Counted from the stretch's first letter, positions 1-9,672 are shown. The stretch is 64,000 nt of DNA from Candidatus Obscuribacterales bacterium (GCA_031292355.1 JARLHI010000042.1:124001-188000), one strand, 5' to 3'. Translations and numbers: made by a program. Notes: generated from the letters alone by a model not told the origin.

Positions 1-1
1 G

Positions 2-856
2 ATGTTTGAAGGCGGTTATCATGGTCACAGCGACAGCGTTTTGGGATCAAGTGGACATCGCAGCAGTGGCGGCATCCCATCTGGCACAGCAGAAAATACA
101 GCGATGGCCAAATATAACGACCTCGATTCACTCGAGGCGACCTTGAAACAAAACAAGGATAAAGTTGCGGCTGTACTAATTGAGCCTGTCGCAGGCTCGA
201 TGGGCGTGGTTGTGCCAGATGCAGGATTTTTGCAGGGAGTTCGAATGTTATGCGACACCTACAATTGTCTCCTCATTTTCGACGAAGTATTAACCGGATT
301 TAGAATGGCCTTCGGCGGGGCTCAGCAATTGTATGCAATAAAACCAGACATCAGTTGCTTTGGTAAGGCTCTTGGAGGCGGGATGCCTGTAGGTGCTTTC
401 GGCGCCAGTCGTGAGATTATGAATCGATTGCAACCAATCGGCGATGTCTATCAAGCCGGTACCTTTTCAGGTAACCCGGTCACTATGGCCGGTGGCATTG
501 AAGTGCTCAAAACACTCAAAGATCCCGCTGTGTATGAGGTGTTGGAAGCAAGAGCCGACCGCCTGTTCAAGGGCTTGCGCTCTAGCATTGAAGCGCGCAG
601 CCTGCCAGTACAATTACAAAGAGTCGGCTCGATGTTTGCTGTTGTGTTTTGTGAAAAACCAGTGCGTAATTTTGAGGATTCCAAAAACATCAGTGCTGAA
701 CAGTTCGCCCTGTTCTTTCATTACTTGCTCAGCAATGGTATTATGCTGCCGCCCTCTTCCGTTGACGCTGCCTGCGTTTCCTTTGCTCACAGCGAAGACG
801 AAATCGATCGCACTATAGACATTTGCCATTCCGCCTTCAATCGAGTTTTCGCTTAA
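2..856 (+). CDS. hemL: Glutamate-1-semialdehyde 2,1-aminomutase, 5'-truncated by window edge
   Basis: PLP enzyme that turns glutamate-1-semialdehyde into 5-aminolevulinate, the committed tetrapyrrole precursor in the C5 pathway. The frame is open at the left edge, so the Met at base 2 is internal: this is the C-terminal two thirds of a roughly 430-residue protein. Visible family motifs are the N-terminal YHGHSD, the cofactor Asp-Glu in FDEVLTGFR (fragment residues 94-95), the Schiff-base lysine in CFGKALGGGMPVGAFG (fragment Lys122) and YQAGTFSGNP. The GKALGGGMPVGAFG and SGNP signature separates HemL from general class III aminotransferases. A short hairpin with a T run follows the stop. A haem/corrinoid precursor enzyme fits a genome that also uses cobalamin enzymes (MetH, methylmalonyl-CoA mutase). 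Confidence 0.96.
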   Translation: MFEGGYHGHSDSVLGSSGHRSSGGIPSGTAENTAMAKYNDLDSLEATLKQNKDKVAAVLIEPVAGSMGVVVPDAGFLQGVRMLCDTYNCLLIFDEVLTGFRMAFGGAQQLYAIKPDISCFGKALGGGMPVGAFGASREIMNRLQPIGDVYQAGTFSGNPVTMAGGIEVLKTLKDPAVYEVLEARADRLFKGLRSSIEARSLPVQLQRVGSMFAVVFCEKPVRNFEDSKNISAEQFALFFHYLLSNGIMLPPSSVDAACVSFAHSEDEIDRTIDICHSAFNRVFA

Positions 857-876
857 AGCAGCAAAGCTGTTTTTTT
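855..876 (+). terminator. Probable intrinsic terminator of hemL
   Basis: Just past the hemL stop, CAGC (859-862) pairs with GCTG (866-869) around an AAA loop. The stem can be extended by A-T/G-T pairs at 855-858 with 870-873, and seven T follow (870-876). The GC core is only four pairs, so strength is uncertain. Confidence 0.5.
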
Positions 877-1038
877 GAACTGAGCTAGAACGCAGCCCTC
901 AACAGTCTTATAAGTAGTCCCCTATTTGCAAATTGCAGCTTATCTGCTATGAATGAGTTAGGTATGGAACATTTTGAGCAGAGATTCTATCTTGCGTCAA
1001 CACGACTTCCATCATCCTGAAGCCAACAGGCAAGACTT

Positions 1039-1788
1039 ATGCCACCATCGTCTCCTCTTTTACTCAAGCGTTTAGCCTTTTTCGTGGTTCTGGTTGGACT
1101 GCTGCTTGCGCCAACAGTGTCGGCATTTGCAGCTTCTTCAGACTATGTTCTGACACAACGCAGTCACCGCTTCGGCGATCATTACACCTATATTTCGCCA
1201 AACGGTTTTCGCTTGACGAATCCGCGCAGTGGTTTTGCCCTAACTACACGCTCAGGTAACTGGAACTTCTATTTATTCAACGAAAAAAATCGACTCTCCT
1301 ATCAAACTTCCGCCGACCGTTGGATTCATGAGATAGCTGGAGGCGGTGAGCGCGAAACTATGTTGGGGCAATGGGTGAAGCAGCCGAAGCCAGTTTCGCT
1401 GTTAGGTATGAAAGCAAGCGAGTACAAATTATCAGGACAACTCGAAACCAGATATTTAAATGGCGCGCCTCAGATTTCGCAACAGGTCGTTGGTGCTACC
1501 TATATCGTTGTAGAAGATCGCAATCTGCCGCCCAAATTGGCCGACCTTTTTGCTGTCACCTATGGAGTGCCCAATGTTCAGGGGCTACCGCTTGAGCTGT
1601 ACTATACGACTTATAACGGTGACCGTATCAATCGTCTCGAGACATACAGAATTAATCGCACCTCTGTTACGGCGCAATTCTTCAACATGCCAGCCGGATA
1701 TAAAGCTTCTGATTCATTTCAAGCAGTGATGTTCGAGACTCAGGCGCAAGCTCAAATGATTGCTGGCAATCAAAAACAAATGCATTAG
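1039..1788 (+). CDS. Secreted protein of unknown function
   Basis: A 249-residue protein with a clear Sec signal peptide: basic KR at residues 10-11, a hydrophobic run LAFFVVLVGLLLAPTVSAFA, and likely cleavage after AFA/AA near residue 32. The mature part is predicted to be beta-rich, with many aromatic and Thr/Ser residues (YTYISPNGFRL, NWNFYLF), and has no Cys pair or catalytic motif I can name. It stands alone on the plus strand with 182 bases before it and a regulator gene after it. It could be a periplasmic or surface beta-sandwich protein, possibly of the PsbP/Mog1 fold type, but that is a weak impression. The start ATG is preceded only by a poor ribosome binding site (AGGCAAGACTT). Confidence 0.75.
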   Translation: MPPSSPLLLKRLAFFVVLVGLLLAPTVSAFAASSDYVLTQRSHRFGDHYTYISPNGFRLTNPRSGFALTTRSGNWNFYLFNEKNRLSYQTSADRWIHEIAGGGERETMLGQWVKQPKPVSLLGMKASEYKLSGQLETRYLNGAPQISQQVVGATYIVVEDRNLPPKLADLFAVTYGVPNVQGLPLELYYTTYNGDRINRLETYRINRTSVTAQFFNMPAGYKASDSFQAVMFETQAQAQMIAGNQKQMH

Positions 1789-1992
1789 AGAAAAACAGCG
1801 GCCGTGTAGGTGTGTAACCTTTACACGACATGACATTTCGCCCTCACCACTTCCTCACCATTGTTTGAGACCATAGCAATAGTGCATCTCTTATGGCTTT
1901 GCTGCCGAGGGATTGCTGGCTTTTTTGCTTACCCACACTTGGGTGACTGGAAGCTCTCAAATAGCAACAATGAAGAAATTGCGGCAGGCGAC

Positions 1993-2673
1993 GTGTTCAA
2001 AATTCTCCTAGTCGAAGACGACAACGAATCGAGCAAGGCGATAGTAGAGCATCTCAGCGCCCTTAATTATTTGGTGGAAGTGGCCTGCGATGGTGAGCAA
2101 GGTTGGCAGATGGCTGTCGATTTTGACTATGACCTGATCGTGTTGAATTGGGAATTGCCAAAGGTTGATGGTTTGACACTTTGCGAGAAACTGCGGGAAA
2201 GAGGCTACTCTGGCGCCATCCTGCTTTTAACCACAAAAGACTCAACACGGGACAAAATAAGAGGTTTAGATTGTGGAGCTGATGACTATTTAGTAAAACC
2301 AATAGACCTTAAAGAATTTTCGGCTCGTATTCGAGCAATGCTTAGACGTGGCTCGGAAAGCACGAAATCCATCGTGACTTTTGGTAGCTTGACCTTAGAT
2401 TCAAGCGCCTATCTGGTAACTTCAAATGGGCAAAGCGTCTCTCTCACACCAACTGAATATCGCCTCTTAAATTTCCTACTGCGCAATCCGAATCGCATCT
2501 TTTCAAACGAAGAGTTACTAGATCGCTTGTGGACGACCCCAAATAGAAACGCTAGCGAATTGATAAAGGCCCACATAAAAGGCTTGCGACGCAATCTCAA
2601 AGCCTCAGGCATCACCCAAGAAGTGATAGAAACTGTTCGCGGACTCGGGTACCGCCTTAGCTGTAAACCGTAA
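1993..2673 (+). CDS. OmpR/PhoB-type response regulator lacking the phospho-acceptor Asp
   Basis: Two-domain DNA-binding regulator: receiver (residues 1-115) and winged-helix Trans_Reg_C domain (about 130-225, with SLTPTEYRLLNFLL and the C-terminal ETVRGLGYRL). The acidic pair is present (ILLVEDD), as are the switch Thr (LLLTTKD) and the Lys of VKPID. The phospho-acceptor position reads VLNWELP instead of VLDxxLP: codon 2146-2148 is AAT, Asn52 when counted from the GTG at 1993. Known Asp-less receivers work without phosphorylation or bind other ligands; that this one does is inference. The frame is open upstream to a TTG at 1861, which would add 44 residues unlike a receiver, so I prefer GTG 1993. 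No histidine kinase gene is adjacent. Confidence 0.88.
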   Translation: MFKILLVEDDNESSKAIVEHLSALNYLVEVACDGEQGWQMAVDFDYDLIVLNWELPKVDGLTLCEKLRERGYSGAILLLTTKDSTRDKIRGLDCGADDYLVKPIDLKEFSARIRAMLRRGSESTKSIVTFGSLTLDSSAYLVTSNGQSVSLTPTEYRLLNFLLRNPNRIFSNEELLDRLWTTPNRNASELIKAHIKGLRRNLKASGITQEVIETVRGLGYRLSCKP

Positions 2674-2785
2674 GCGGTATCGATGGTGGCGATAACACGT
2701 TAGACTTAATGCGTCTGGATATGCGAATATAGTGGGCTCGGAAGCCCTATTGCCCTTCCCATGACTTTACTAGAAGGCGTCCTGC

Positions 2786-4534
2786 ATGTCCCCCCAAAAT
2801 TCAACATCGGATAACCCTCCAGAATTTTGTTGGCAAGCGCTCAAAAAACCTGTTGTCTTAGTGGTAATAATGGTCGGTTTCGCCATCGCTGAATGGTTTC
2901 TGTTCAGGCGATTCTTTGGAAAATATATTGCGCACTCTTTTTTGCAACACTGGGATCAAGTAGCAGTCTACAGCCGCATATACAGATTGCATTTCGGTTT
3001 AGAAGAATCTGGCATTGGCTATTTGTTTACTAACACTCAATTTTTGTTGGACAAGCAAGCAATGAAAGGATTGTTTGTCCCATTCCTTGGCGTTCTGATG
3101 ACCTCCATATTTGGTCCATTCCGTCTCACGGTGATTAGCGTCAATTTCGCCCTGTTTCTCAGTGGGCAAATTGCTGTCGCCGTTACGTTATACCGACGCT
3201 TGGGCGTGCCCGCAGCCCTTTTAGGCATCGGTTTATATTTGCTTTCATTGACGCATTACTTTTCCGTTGGCGGTATAAGCGATATGCGCCTTGATTACTC
3301 GGCCATGATCATGATGGGTTGGGCTTTCCTTGCAAATTTGACCTATCTGGAAAGTGGTGGCAAGTCTCGCTGGTTATTGGCTTCAATTGGTTTATTGTCG
3401 AATGTCCTAACACGCTCCATTCTAATTGTCTATTGGAATGTCGCACTGGGTCTATTTTTCGTACTTTCTCTTGCCACTGGTCGCTTAGATTCACTCAAGA
3501 CTTTAGATAGTTCATCCAGACGTGCAATCAACATTTTGTTTTCAGCTATTGTCGTTTTCCTGGCGTTTTTAGCAGCATTCTGGGAACCTTTCAGTAAGTA
3601 TTATATTTTCCGCGTAGCTAACGGTGAAACAGCGATACGCTCGAGTGCGTATGGGGTTCATGGTTACCTGGAGACCCTGTTCTACAATTGCATGACATTT
3701 TCTCATCATTTTAAATATATGTTCGCCAGTGTCGGCGTGTTTTTTTTGGGGCTTGTTATCTTTCAGCTACAACGAAATGAAAAGAATGCACTGTTGCAGC
3801 GACTAATAAAATTCGCGCAGAGCCCGTTCTTCTTGTTGTGGACGTGTCTGTGTGCCGGCTGTTTATTGTCGATATCTTGCTTTATGCCATCGCCAAATCA
3901 CGTTGGTGTGCTGACGATTCCGTGCACATTGTTTCTTACTTTAGGAATCAATTCTCTAGTCAGTCAAAGTGAATTAGAAGAAAAAGCAGATAAAGCAGAG
4001 ATAGTACAAAAGCGTTTTTTGACGGTAGCTAGTTGTGCGATATTCGCACTAGGATGCGTTTTTTTTGCAAAAGAAATGCTGCGCCCAACTTTTCCTGCTG
4101 GGAAGGATGCCGAAATGTCCGATTTGGTCAGGCGAGTCAACGAAGTGCTTAGTCACGAAATGAAAAACCGTGATGTCTCTCATGTTTGTTATCCGATTCT
4201 TTCTGACGAGTGGAGCGCCGCGCAATTAGAAATATATTGGTATGAAAATGAGCGCAAATCTCTACCAGAAAATTATGGACCTGTAATTATCAATCCATTT
4301 CAGCAATATGACTGGAAGCAAGTGCAATCCATTTTAAGCGAAGCAACTTTTGTGGTCTTGCCCGTACGCGAGCCAGAGTGTTCTGAAGAAGAACATGCCA
4401 TGAAAGGTCAACTCTCCATAAGGAAGCTGATGCCGCAAATAAAAAAAGAGCTCAACGCGTCCTTTTATCCTGTCGCGGTTTTAGATAACAGAAGCGGCTA
4501 CAGCATGGGCATTTTTCGCAACAAAAAGCCCTAG
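2786..4534 (+). CDS. Polytopic membrane protein, possible GT-C-type glycosyltransferase
   Basis: 582 residues with roughly ten to twelve hydrophobic segments. The first is VVLVVIMVGFAIAEWFLF (about residues 24-42); it is followed by an extracytoplasmic loop with acidic and aromatic residues (LQHWDQVAVYSR), the arrangement seen in GT-C enzymes such as ArnT/PMT-like proteins. A second acidic loop carries DMRLDY after TM4. The C-terminal 140 residues are soluble. I recognise the architecture (lipid-linked sugar transferase or flippase-like) but no specific family. Downstream lie another GT-C-like protein, a GT2 transferase and nucleotide-sugar genes, which supports a role in surface glycan assembly. 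The start has no strong Shine-Dalgarno (AGAAGGCGTCCTGC before ATG). Confidence 0.6.
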   Translation: MSPQNSTSDNPPEFCWQALKKPVVLVVIMVGFAIAEWFLFRRFFGKYIAHSFLQHWDQVAVYSRIYRLHFGLEESGIGYLFTNTQFLLDKQAMKGLFVPFLGVLMTSIFGPFRLTVISVNFALFLSGQIAVAVTLYRRLGVPAALLGIGLYLLSLTHYFSVGGISDMRLDYSAMIMMGWAFLANLTYLESGGKSRWLLASIGLLSNVLTRSILIVYWNVALGLFFVLSLATGRLDSLKTLDSSSRRAINILFSAIVVFLAFLAAFWEPFSKYYIFRVANGETAIRSSAYGVHGYLETLFYNCMTFSHHFKYMFASVGVFFLGLVIFQLQRNEKNALLQRLIKFAQSPFFLLWTCLCAGCLLSISCFMPSPNHVGVLTIPCTLFLTLGINSLVSQSELEEKADKAEIVQKRFLTVASCAIFALGCVFFAKEMLRPTFPAGKDAEMSDLVRRVNEVLSHEMKNRDVSHVCYPILSDEWSAAQLEIYWYENERKSLPENYGPVIINPFQQYDWKQVQSILSEATFVVLPVREPECSEEEHAMKGQLSIRKLMPQIKKELNASFYPVAVLDNRSGYSMGIFRNKKP

Positions 4535-4794
4535 CAGGTACGAATCAACCTTCAACTATCCTATCGGCAAACTGTGCGTTGCAGTGCGTGGATTGCCACT
4601 CCACTTGGCAAAGGCGAACGGGCGCTTAATACCCTGAAATATGTCTAATGACGGCACCAGCAGCAGATTCGGGTTTCCAAGCGACATTTGAAAGTTTCAG
4701 GGAAGATTTGCACACCTTTGTCGCGATATACTTGCGAACTGTTCTTCCCGAAATCTTCCCGAATCGCTGGCGACCCGAGGCAAATCAATAACTA

Positions 4795-6249
4795 GTGGAC
4801 GTTCTAGGTCATCATGCAGGGGATACAAAGACTATCAAATACGGGTGGAAGGACATTTCCGATTCCCAGGTTTTTTGCTTTTTTGTGGTTTTCGTCCTCA
4901 CAACAATCTATATACTGTTACAGCCTCCAACTGAATTGTTTTTCGACGCCAAAGATTATTGGATGCGTGGCGCAAGTTTTTTTAGTCATGGTTATTTCAA
5001 CTTCCAAGACTACGACGCAGGGACCGCCCGCAATTATATTTTTCCACTCGTTTTAGGCACCATCGCCTACTGCGCCAAAGTCCTTCATCTAGACCCTCTG
5101 AAGACATTTCAAATTTTGCATGTCTTCCTTTTCTCAGTATGCATCACTTTCATCGTGCCCAAGCTTGTCAGTGAACTGAGCAATTGCCAACCCAAAACGG
5201 TATCAATTCTGGCGTTCGCATTCATTCTTTTATATTTTTGGCATGGCTTTTTGTTATATCCATTGACTGATTTCATTGCTTTGGAATTTACGACAACAAG
5301 CTGTTTGCTCTTTTTACAATCAAGAGAGAAACGGAGATTCGAGCGAGTCGCCCTGGCTTTCTCTCTATTAGCGTTCGCTGCAATAAGCCGTCCAGCATAT
5401 TTTCCCTGTTTGCTGCTCATTCCTATAGCGTTTCTACTAACTGCGAAACGCCTTTGGTTAGAATGGCGCAATTTAGTGGCTTTTTGCTGTACTGGTATTC
5501 TAGTAGTGGCACTCATGGTGGCACCGCAAGTTTACATCAATCACGCGAAGCCTTACCACAGTCCATTTTCCGGTGCAAGCCTCTTTTTGTTTCAGCTCGC
5601 TTTCGGCATAATCTGGGAAAAGTATGAAACGACAAGCGGCAAAGATTTAGGTGGTACTCCCAGAGTAATCTATTGCGATCACATCGGCACAGAAATTTTT
5701 GCTCGCGAGCATCTCATTGCTCCGTTTGACTTTTCCAAGTTTAGACGCATTGTTCGCAAATACCCTTTGGAACTCATCGCCATATACGGCAAGCATTTTT
5801 TCAATGGTTTTGATCTCCAATTTTCAGAGCCGTATCCAGAAAAAATTTTCGGCAACAGGCTCGTTTTTGCTTTCCTTAATTACACTTTGCTGTTTATTGG
5901 CTGCAGCTATTTATTCATCTATTTTGATATCAGACGTAGCGTGGTGGCATTACTCTATTGTTCAGGCCTTCTCTGTCCAGTCGTCGTGGCTCTTCCGGGC
6001 GCAGTAGAACCGAGATTTTTTCTACCTGCTTTCAGCTTGCTATACGCCGTTGTTGCCTTCGCCGTGATCGGCAAACCGAAGGCGTATCGCAATGCCCTTC
6101 AAAATCCACGGATGTACTTAGCATATTCGGGTTCTATGTGGCTTGCAATCACTCTCTCAGGCGCAACCATGGCCAATATGTATCCAGTCACGCCACTTTT
6201 TAGTGGCATTCCGGCTCCTCAGAATAGCGCTCTCACAGAAGTGAAGTGA
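4795..6249 (+). CDS. Polytopic membrane protein, GT-C-like
   Basis: 484 residues with about ten membrane segments; the first is VFCFFVVFVLTTIYILL near residues 25-42. The loop after TM1 carries FFDAKDYWMRG, the D-x-x-D-Y arrangement common in GT-C glycosyltransferases of the PMT/ArnT/mannosyltransferase type that use polyprenyl-phosphate sugars. A long extracytoplasmic segment follows TM7 (about residues 265-335, including GGTPRVIYCDHIGTE). The exact donor and acceptor cannot be told. It begins with GTG and lacks a convincing ribosome binding site, so the start is uncertain; no better start lies before the first membrane segment. The MBL-fold gene begins 31 bases after its stop, suggesting co-transcription. 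Confidence 0.6.
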   Translation: MDVLGHHAGDTKTIKYGWKDISDSQVFCFFVVFVLTTIYILLQPPTELFFDAKDYWMRGASFFSHGYFNFQDYDAGTARNYIFPLVLGTIAYCAKVLHLDPLKTFQILHVFLFSVCITFIVPKLVSELSNCQPKTVSILAFAFILLYFWHGFLLYPLTDFIALEFTTTSCLLFLQSREKRRFERVALAFSLLAFAAISRPAYFPCLLLIPIAFLLTAKRLWLEWRNLVAFCCTGILVVALMVAPQVYINHAKPYHSPFSGASLFLFQLAFGIIWEKYETTSGKDLGGTPRVIYCDHIGTEIFAREHLIAPFDFSKFRRIVRKYPLELIAIYGKHFFNGFDLQFSEPYPEKIFGNRLVFAFLNYTLLFIGCSYLFIYFDIRRSVVALLYCSGLLCPVVVALPGAVEPRFFLPAFSLLYAVVAFAVIGKPKAYRNALQNPRMYLAYSGSMWLAITLSGATMANMYPVTPLFSGIPAPQNSALTEVK

Positions 6250-6280
6250 CGCACCATTTAAAAAAGCATCAGGAAACCTA

Positions 6281-7582
6281 ATGTCCCTAATCAATTTTGT
6301 CAATCACGCATCATTTCTTATAGAGTCAGGGGAGATTGGCTTGCTAAGCGACCCATGGCTTGAAGGAACTGCGTTCAACTCTGGTTGGAATTTGATTGCG
6401 CAGACCGCATTCGAAATTAAAGACTACGCACGCGTGACGCATCTCTGGTTCAGTCATGAGCATCCAGACCATTTCCACCCTCCTACTTTGAAAAATATAC
6501 CGGAGCACTTGCGCTGTGGAATTACAGTTCTTTATCACAAAACTAAAGATGGCAAAGTGCTGGATCATTGCCGCAAAATGGGTTTTAGCGTACGCGAAAT
6601 GAACCCAGGAGAATGGATTGAGCTTGCGCCAAATTTTCGCATTATGTGCCGACCTTACACCTATTTCGATAGTTGGCTTCTAATCGATCTAGACGGCAAA
6701 CGAATGCTGAATCTTAATGATTGCGAGGTAAACAATGCAAAAGAAGCCGACGAGATTTTTACGCACACCGGCCCCGTCGACATATTAGCTTCGCAATTTT
6801 CGTATTCTTGCTGGGAGGGTGACGCCAAAGCGCGAGCTGCAGCAGCTGACCATATCTTGAGCCGCCTATGTACGCAGCTTCAAGTCTTCCAAGCAAAGCT
6901 GTTTATGCCAATTGCAAGTCTTATTTATTTCAGCCACGAAGAAAACAAACATCTCAATGACTGCATCAATAGCATCACAAAAACTGCAAAGTTTATTGAA
7001 GCAAATACTGGCGCCCGCTCAGTAGTTCTTTATCCAGGAGATGAATGGCAGTTCGCCGAGTCGCACGATAATACAGAGGCTATGGTGAAGTACGACGAAG
7101 ATTACAGAACACTGCCCCGAACACCGCATAAAAGTCCCAGCGTCACGATCTCCGAAATTCAGGAACTGGCAGCACAATACAATAAACGCATCAAGGATCG
7201 AAACAATTGGCTATTCATGGGCATCTTAAAGATAATCGGTTTTTTGCCATCGGTTGATTTCCACGTCACAGATTGCGAGCAAGTGTTAAAATACGACGCC
7301 ATTAATGGTCTGACGACAAGTGACGTGCCTAAAGAACAGGCAGATATGGCACTGTCGTCAGATAGCCTCGCCTTTCTTTTCAAATTTGACTGGGGGCTAA
7401 ATACATTGCATGTCAACGGAAGATTCCGAACTGACAGGAAAGGAATGGCCAAAGTGATGAGCACATTTGCCGTAGGTCTTCTCAATAACACTGGCAGGTC
7501 ACTGGGATTTCCATTGATTTTCGATTATCAATTTGCCCGTGCTGCTTTCGGAAAATTACTAATCCACAGAAAACTCAATTGA
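6281..7582 (+). CDS. MBL-fold metal-dependent hydrolase
   Basis: 433-residue protein with a metallo-beta-lactamase fold in its N-terminal half: HASFLIE strand, DPWLEGTAF, and a complete HxHxDH metal site in SHEHPDHF (His59, His61, Asp63, His64). NLNDCE may give a further metal-ligand Asp. The layout (L-ascorbate-lactonase/UlaG-like core plus long C-terminal extension) resembles the non-Rieske part of CMP-N-acetylneuraminate hydroxylase-like proteins found in glycan clusters, but there is no Rieske motif here. The C-terminal 180 residues are of unknown function and may be a SCP2-like or binding domain. A good ribosome binding site AGGAAACCTA precedes ATG. It ends 1 base before the convergent GT2 gene stop. 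The substrate is unknown; a role in modifying a sugar or lipid-linked intermediate is inferred from its neighbours. Confidence 0.75.
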   Translation: MSLINFVNHASFLIESGEIGLLSDPWLEGTAFNSGWNLIAQTAFEIKDYARVTHLWFSHEHPDHFHPPTLKNIPEHLRCGITVLYHKTKDGKVLDHCRKMGFSVREMNPGEWIELAPNFRIMCRPYTYFDSWLLIDLDGKRMLNLNDCEVNNAKEADEIFTHTGPVDILASQFSYSCWEGDAKARAAAADHILSRLCTQLQVFQAKLFMPIASLIYFSHEENKHLNDCINSITKTAKFIEANTGARSVVLYPGDEWQFAESHDNTEAMVKYDEDYRTLPRTPHKSPSVTISEIQELAAQYNKRIKDRNNWLFMGILKIIGFLPSVDFHVTDCEQVLKYDAINGLTTSDVPKEQADMALSSDSLAFLFKFDWGLNTLHVNGRFRTDRKGMAKVMSTFAVGLLNNTGRSLGFPLIFDYQFARAAFGKLLIHRKLN

Positions 7583-7583
7583 T

Positions 7584-8288
7584 CTAGAATGTGGTGCGCA
7601 TTTTGATCAGATCGGAAAAGGTTTCCCAGATCACTGAAAACTTGCCACCCGAGGCGCCTTGCGAGAGACGCGGCAAATGTTCAATTGGAATCTCGATAAT
7701 TTTAAAGCCAGCTCTTTCAGCGCGAATACACAATTCGGCATCCACGAACGGAGTGTAGGACTGCAGTTGCACTTTATCGAAAATTCTTCTTTTGAACAAC
7801 TTGATTGAGTTGACGTCTTTTTGCTTGTGTCCGTAGAACAATCTGAGCATGGCATTGTAAACGTGCGATTGTAATTTTCTTTTTGGTGGATCGTTTCGAT
7901 TTACCCGCCAACCAATGATCAGATCGTAGTCATCCAGCCCTTCTGCCATTGTCAGAAGTTCTTTCGGCGCATACTGGTAATCACCGGGAAGTGAAAAAAC
8001 CAACTCCTTTTGACCACACAAATAAAGCTCGCGAATCGTGAAACCGAAACCACGATTGACTTCGTGGTTGATCAAACGAACCCGAGGATTGTTTTGACTT
8101 AACGCCTGCAAAATGGAGAGGGTCCCGTCTTTGCTGCCGTCGTTACAGACCACGATTTCGTAATCATCGCAAACCTGCTTTAGCAAAACGTCGGCATCGT
8201 CAACAAGTCTCTTGATTGTTGTTTCGTCATTGTACGCAGGAATCACCAACGTCAGAGGAGCAAGCTTGCTCGCAGTGCTTTTAATCAC
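7584..8288 (-). CDS. GT2-family glycosyltransferase (dolichyl/polyprenyl-phosphate sugar synthase-like)
   Basis: About 234 residues. The GT-A nucleotide-binding start LTLVIPAYNDE, CNDGSKDGT and NRGFGFTIREL are typical of DPM1/ArnC-like polyprenyl-phosphate glycosyltransferases, which load a sugar on a lipid carrier for GT-C enzymes such as the two upstream membrane proteins. The usual DADLQ motif reads PGDYQYAP, so the first Asp of the metal motif is shifted or missing. There is no C-terminal membrane anchor. The frame is open to an ATG at 8378 that would overlap the upstream aminotransferase by 98 bases. GTG at 8288 gives an 8-base overlap (GTGATTAA), so I prefer it. It is translationally coupled to the DegT aminotransferase. 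Confidence 0.85.
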   Translation of the reverse strand: MIKSTASKLAPLTLVIPAYNDETTIKRLVDDADVLLKQVCDDYEIVVCNDGSKDGTLSILQALSQNNPRVRLINHEVNRGFGFTIRELYLCGQKELVFSLPGDYQYAPKELLTMAEGLDDYDLIIGWRVNRNDPPKRKLQSHVYNAMLRLFYGHKQKDVNSIKLFKRRIFDKVQLQSYTPFVDAELCIRAERAGFKIIEIPIEHLPRLSQGASGGKFSVIWETFSDLIKMRTTF

Positions 8289-9447
8289 GGCCTGTTCCTG
8301 CCTTAACGGGAGTTGCCAGCTGTTTTTCGACACTGGCACTGTTTGGATTGGCGTTAACAAACTCACGAACAGCCTCAATTACAAAATCAACTTGCTCATT
8401 TGTCAGCTCGGGAAATAGAGGCAAACTCAAGATTCGGTTGGCCACAGCTTCAGTTACAGGCAAAGAACCAGCAGCATAATTCAGGTAGCGATAGGCTTCC
8501 TGTCTATGCGCTGGAGTAGGGTAGTGAATCAATGTTCCTACGCCTTTGGTTTCAAGAAATGCTTGCAGCTCATTTCTTTGCTCGTGCCGAATAACATAGA
8601 GATGATAAACGTGGTCAGAATCGGTCGCTTCAACCGGTGTCTGAACAATACCTTTCAAGCCGTCTGTGTATCGTTTAGCTATTTCTTTGCGGCGGTCATT
8701 CCATTCGTCGACAAAAGGAATTTGAGCGGATAGGATGGCTGCCTGAATTTCATCGAGACGACTATTGATACCAACGATATCGTGGTGATAACGCTTCGAT
8801 TGTCCGTAATTTCTCAGTTTCAACAGTCTGTCGTAGTCTTCCTTAGTCTGGCAAGAAATGGCGCCACCATCGCCCAAAGCACCAAGATTCTTACTAGGAT
8901 AAAAGCTAAAAGCGCCGAATCGTCCAATAGACCCAGCTCTGAGTCCTTTGTACTTGGCTCCTGTAGCTTGTGCCACATCTTCGAGAACAGGTAGATTATG
9001 TTTGTCCGCAATTTTTTTGATACTGTCCATGTCAGCCATCAAACCATAGAGGTGCACCGGTACTATCACTTTCGTGCGCTCTGTGATTTTGCGCTCTAAA
9101 TCAGCCACATCGATGACCATCGTCTGAGCATCAATATCGACGAATACTGGAGTAGCACCAGTCATAGAAATTGCAGATATCGTTGGCACTGCGGTATGTG
9201 CGACCACGAGAACTTCATCGCCTGGTTTTATGTCGAGTGCAGCTAATGCCAAATATATGGCTTCGGTGCCCGAGGCGCAACCAACCGTGAATTTGCAGTC
9301 AAGATAGCGGGCAAATTCATCCTCGAAGCGTTGCAACTCCGGTCCAAGAATGTAATAACCGCTTGCCAGAACACGAGCTACAGCTTGATCAAAAATTTCT
9401 TTATATTCTTGATAGTGCAGCTTCAAATCGCCAAATGGCACTTTCAC
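8281..9447 (-). CDS. DegT/DnrJ/EryC1/StrS-family sugar aminotransferase
   Basis: 388-residue PLP enzyme that aminates a keto group of a nucleotide sugar, usually dTDP- or UDP-linked. The N-terminal VPFGDLKLHYQEYKEIF and GYYILGPELQRFEDEFA are classic for the family. CASGTEAIYLAL, PVHLYGLMADMD, LEDVAQATGAKYKG and the Schiff-base lysine in FSFYPSKNLGALGDGG are all present. Length is normal for the family (370-400). It overlaps the downstream GT2 gene by 8 bases, so an amino sugar made here may be passed to that transferase. Specificity (C3 or C4, sugar type) cannot be read. The upstream divergent region of 225 bases is shared with the epimerase gene. Confidence 0.93.
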   Translation of the reverse strand: MKVPFGDLKLHYQEYKEIFDQAVARVLASGYYILGPELQRFEDEFARYLDCKFTVGCASGTEAIYLALAALDIKPGDEVLVVAHTAVPTISAISMTGATPVFVDIDAQTMVIDVADLERKITERTKVIVPVHLYGLMADMDSIKKIADKHNLPVLEDVAQATGAKYKGLRAGSIGRFGAFSFYPSKNLGALGDGGAISCQTKEDYDRLLKLRNYGQSKRYHHDIVGINSRLDEIQAAILSAQIPFVDEWNDRRKEIAKRYTDGLKGIVQTPVEATDSDHVYHLYVIRHEQRNELQAFLETKGVGTLIHYPTPAHRQEAYRYLNYAAGSLPVTEAVANRILSLPLFPELTNEQVDFVIEAVREFVNANPNSASVEKQLATPVKAGTGRD

Positions 9448-9672
9448 GACAACGGCACCTCGGTTAACAATTCGCTGACAATAGTAATAGAATCACCGTC
9501 TGCTTGAATTAAGCACCATTCAGATAGCCTTCCAGCTCATTTACGTAGTGGTCTGTTTGCTAATTGCAACCACCTGAGGCATGGTAAGATCTGCTCGTCA
9601 AATCTGCGCGAATCCTTCAAAATAGCCAGTTTTAGGTCTCAACATAAGTCCAATTTAACAACGAGTCAGGTC

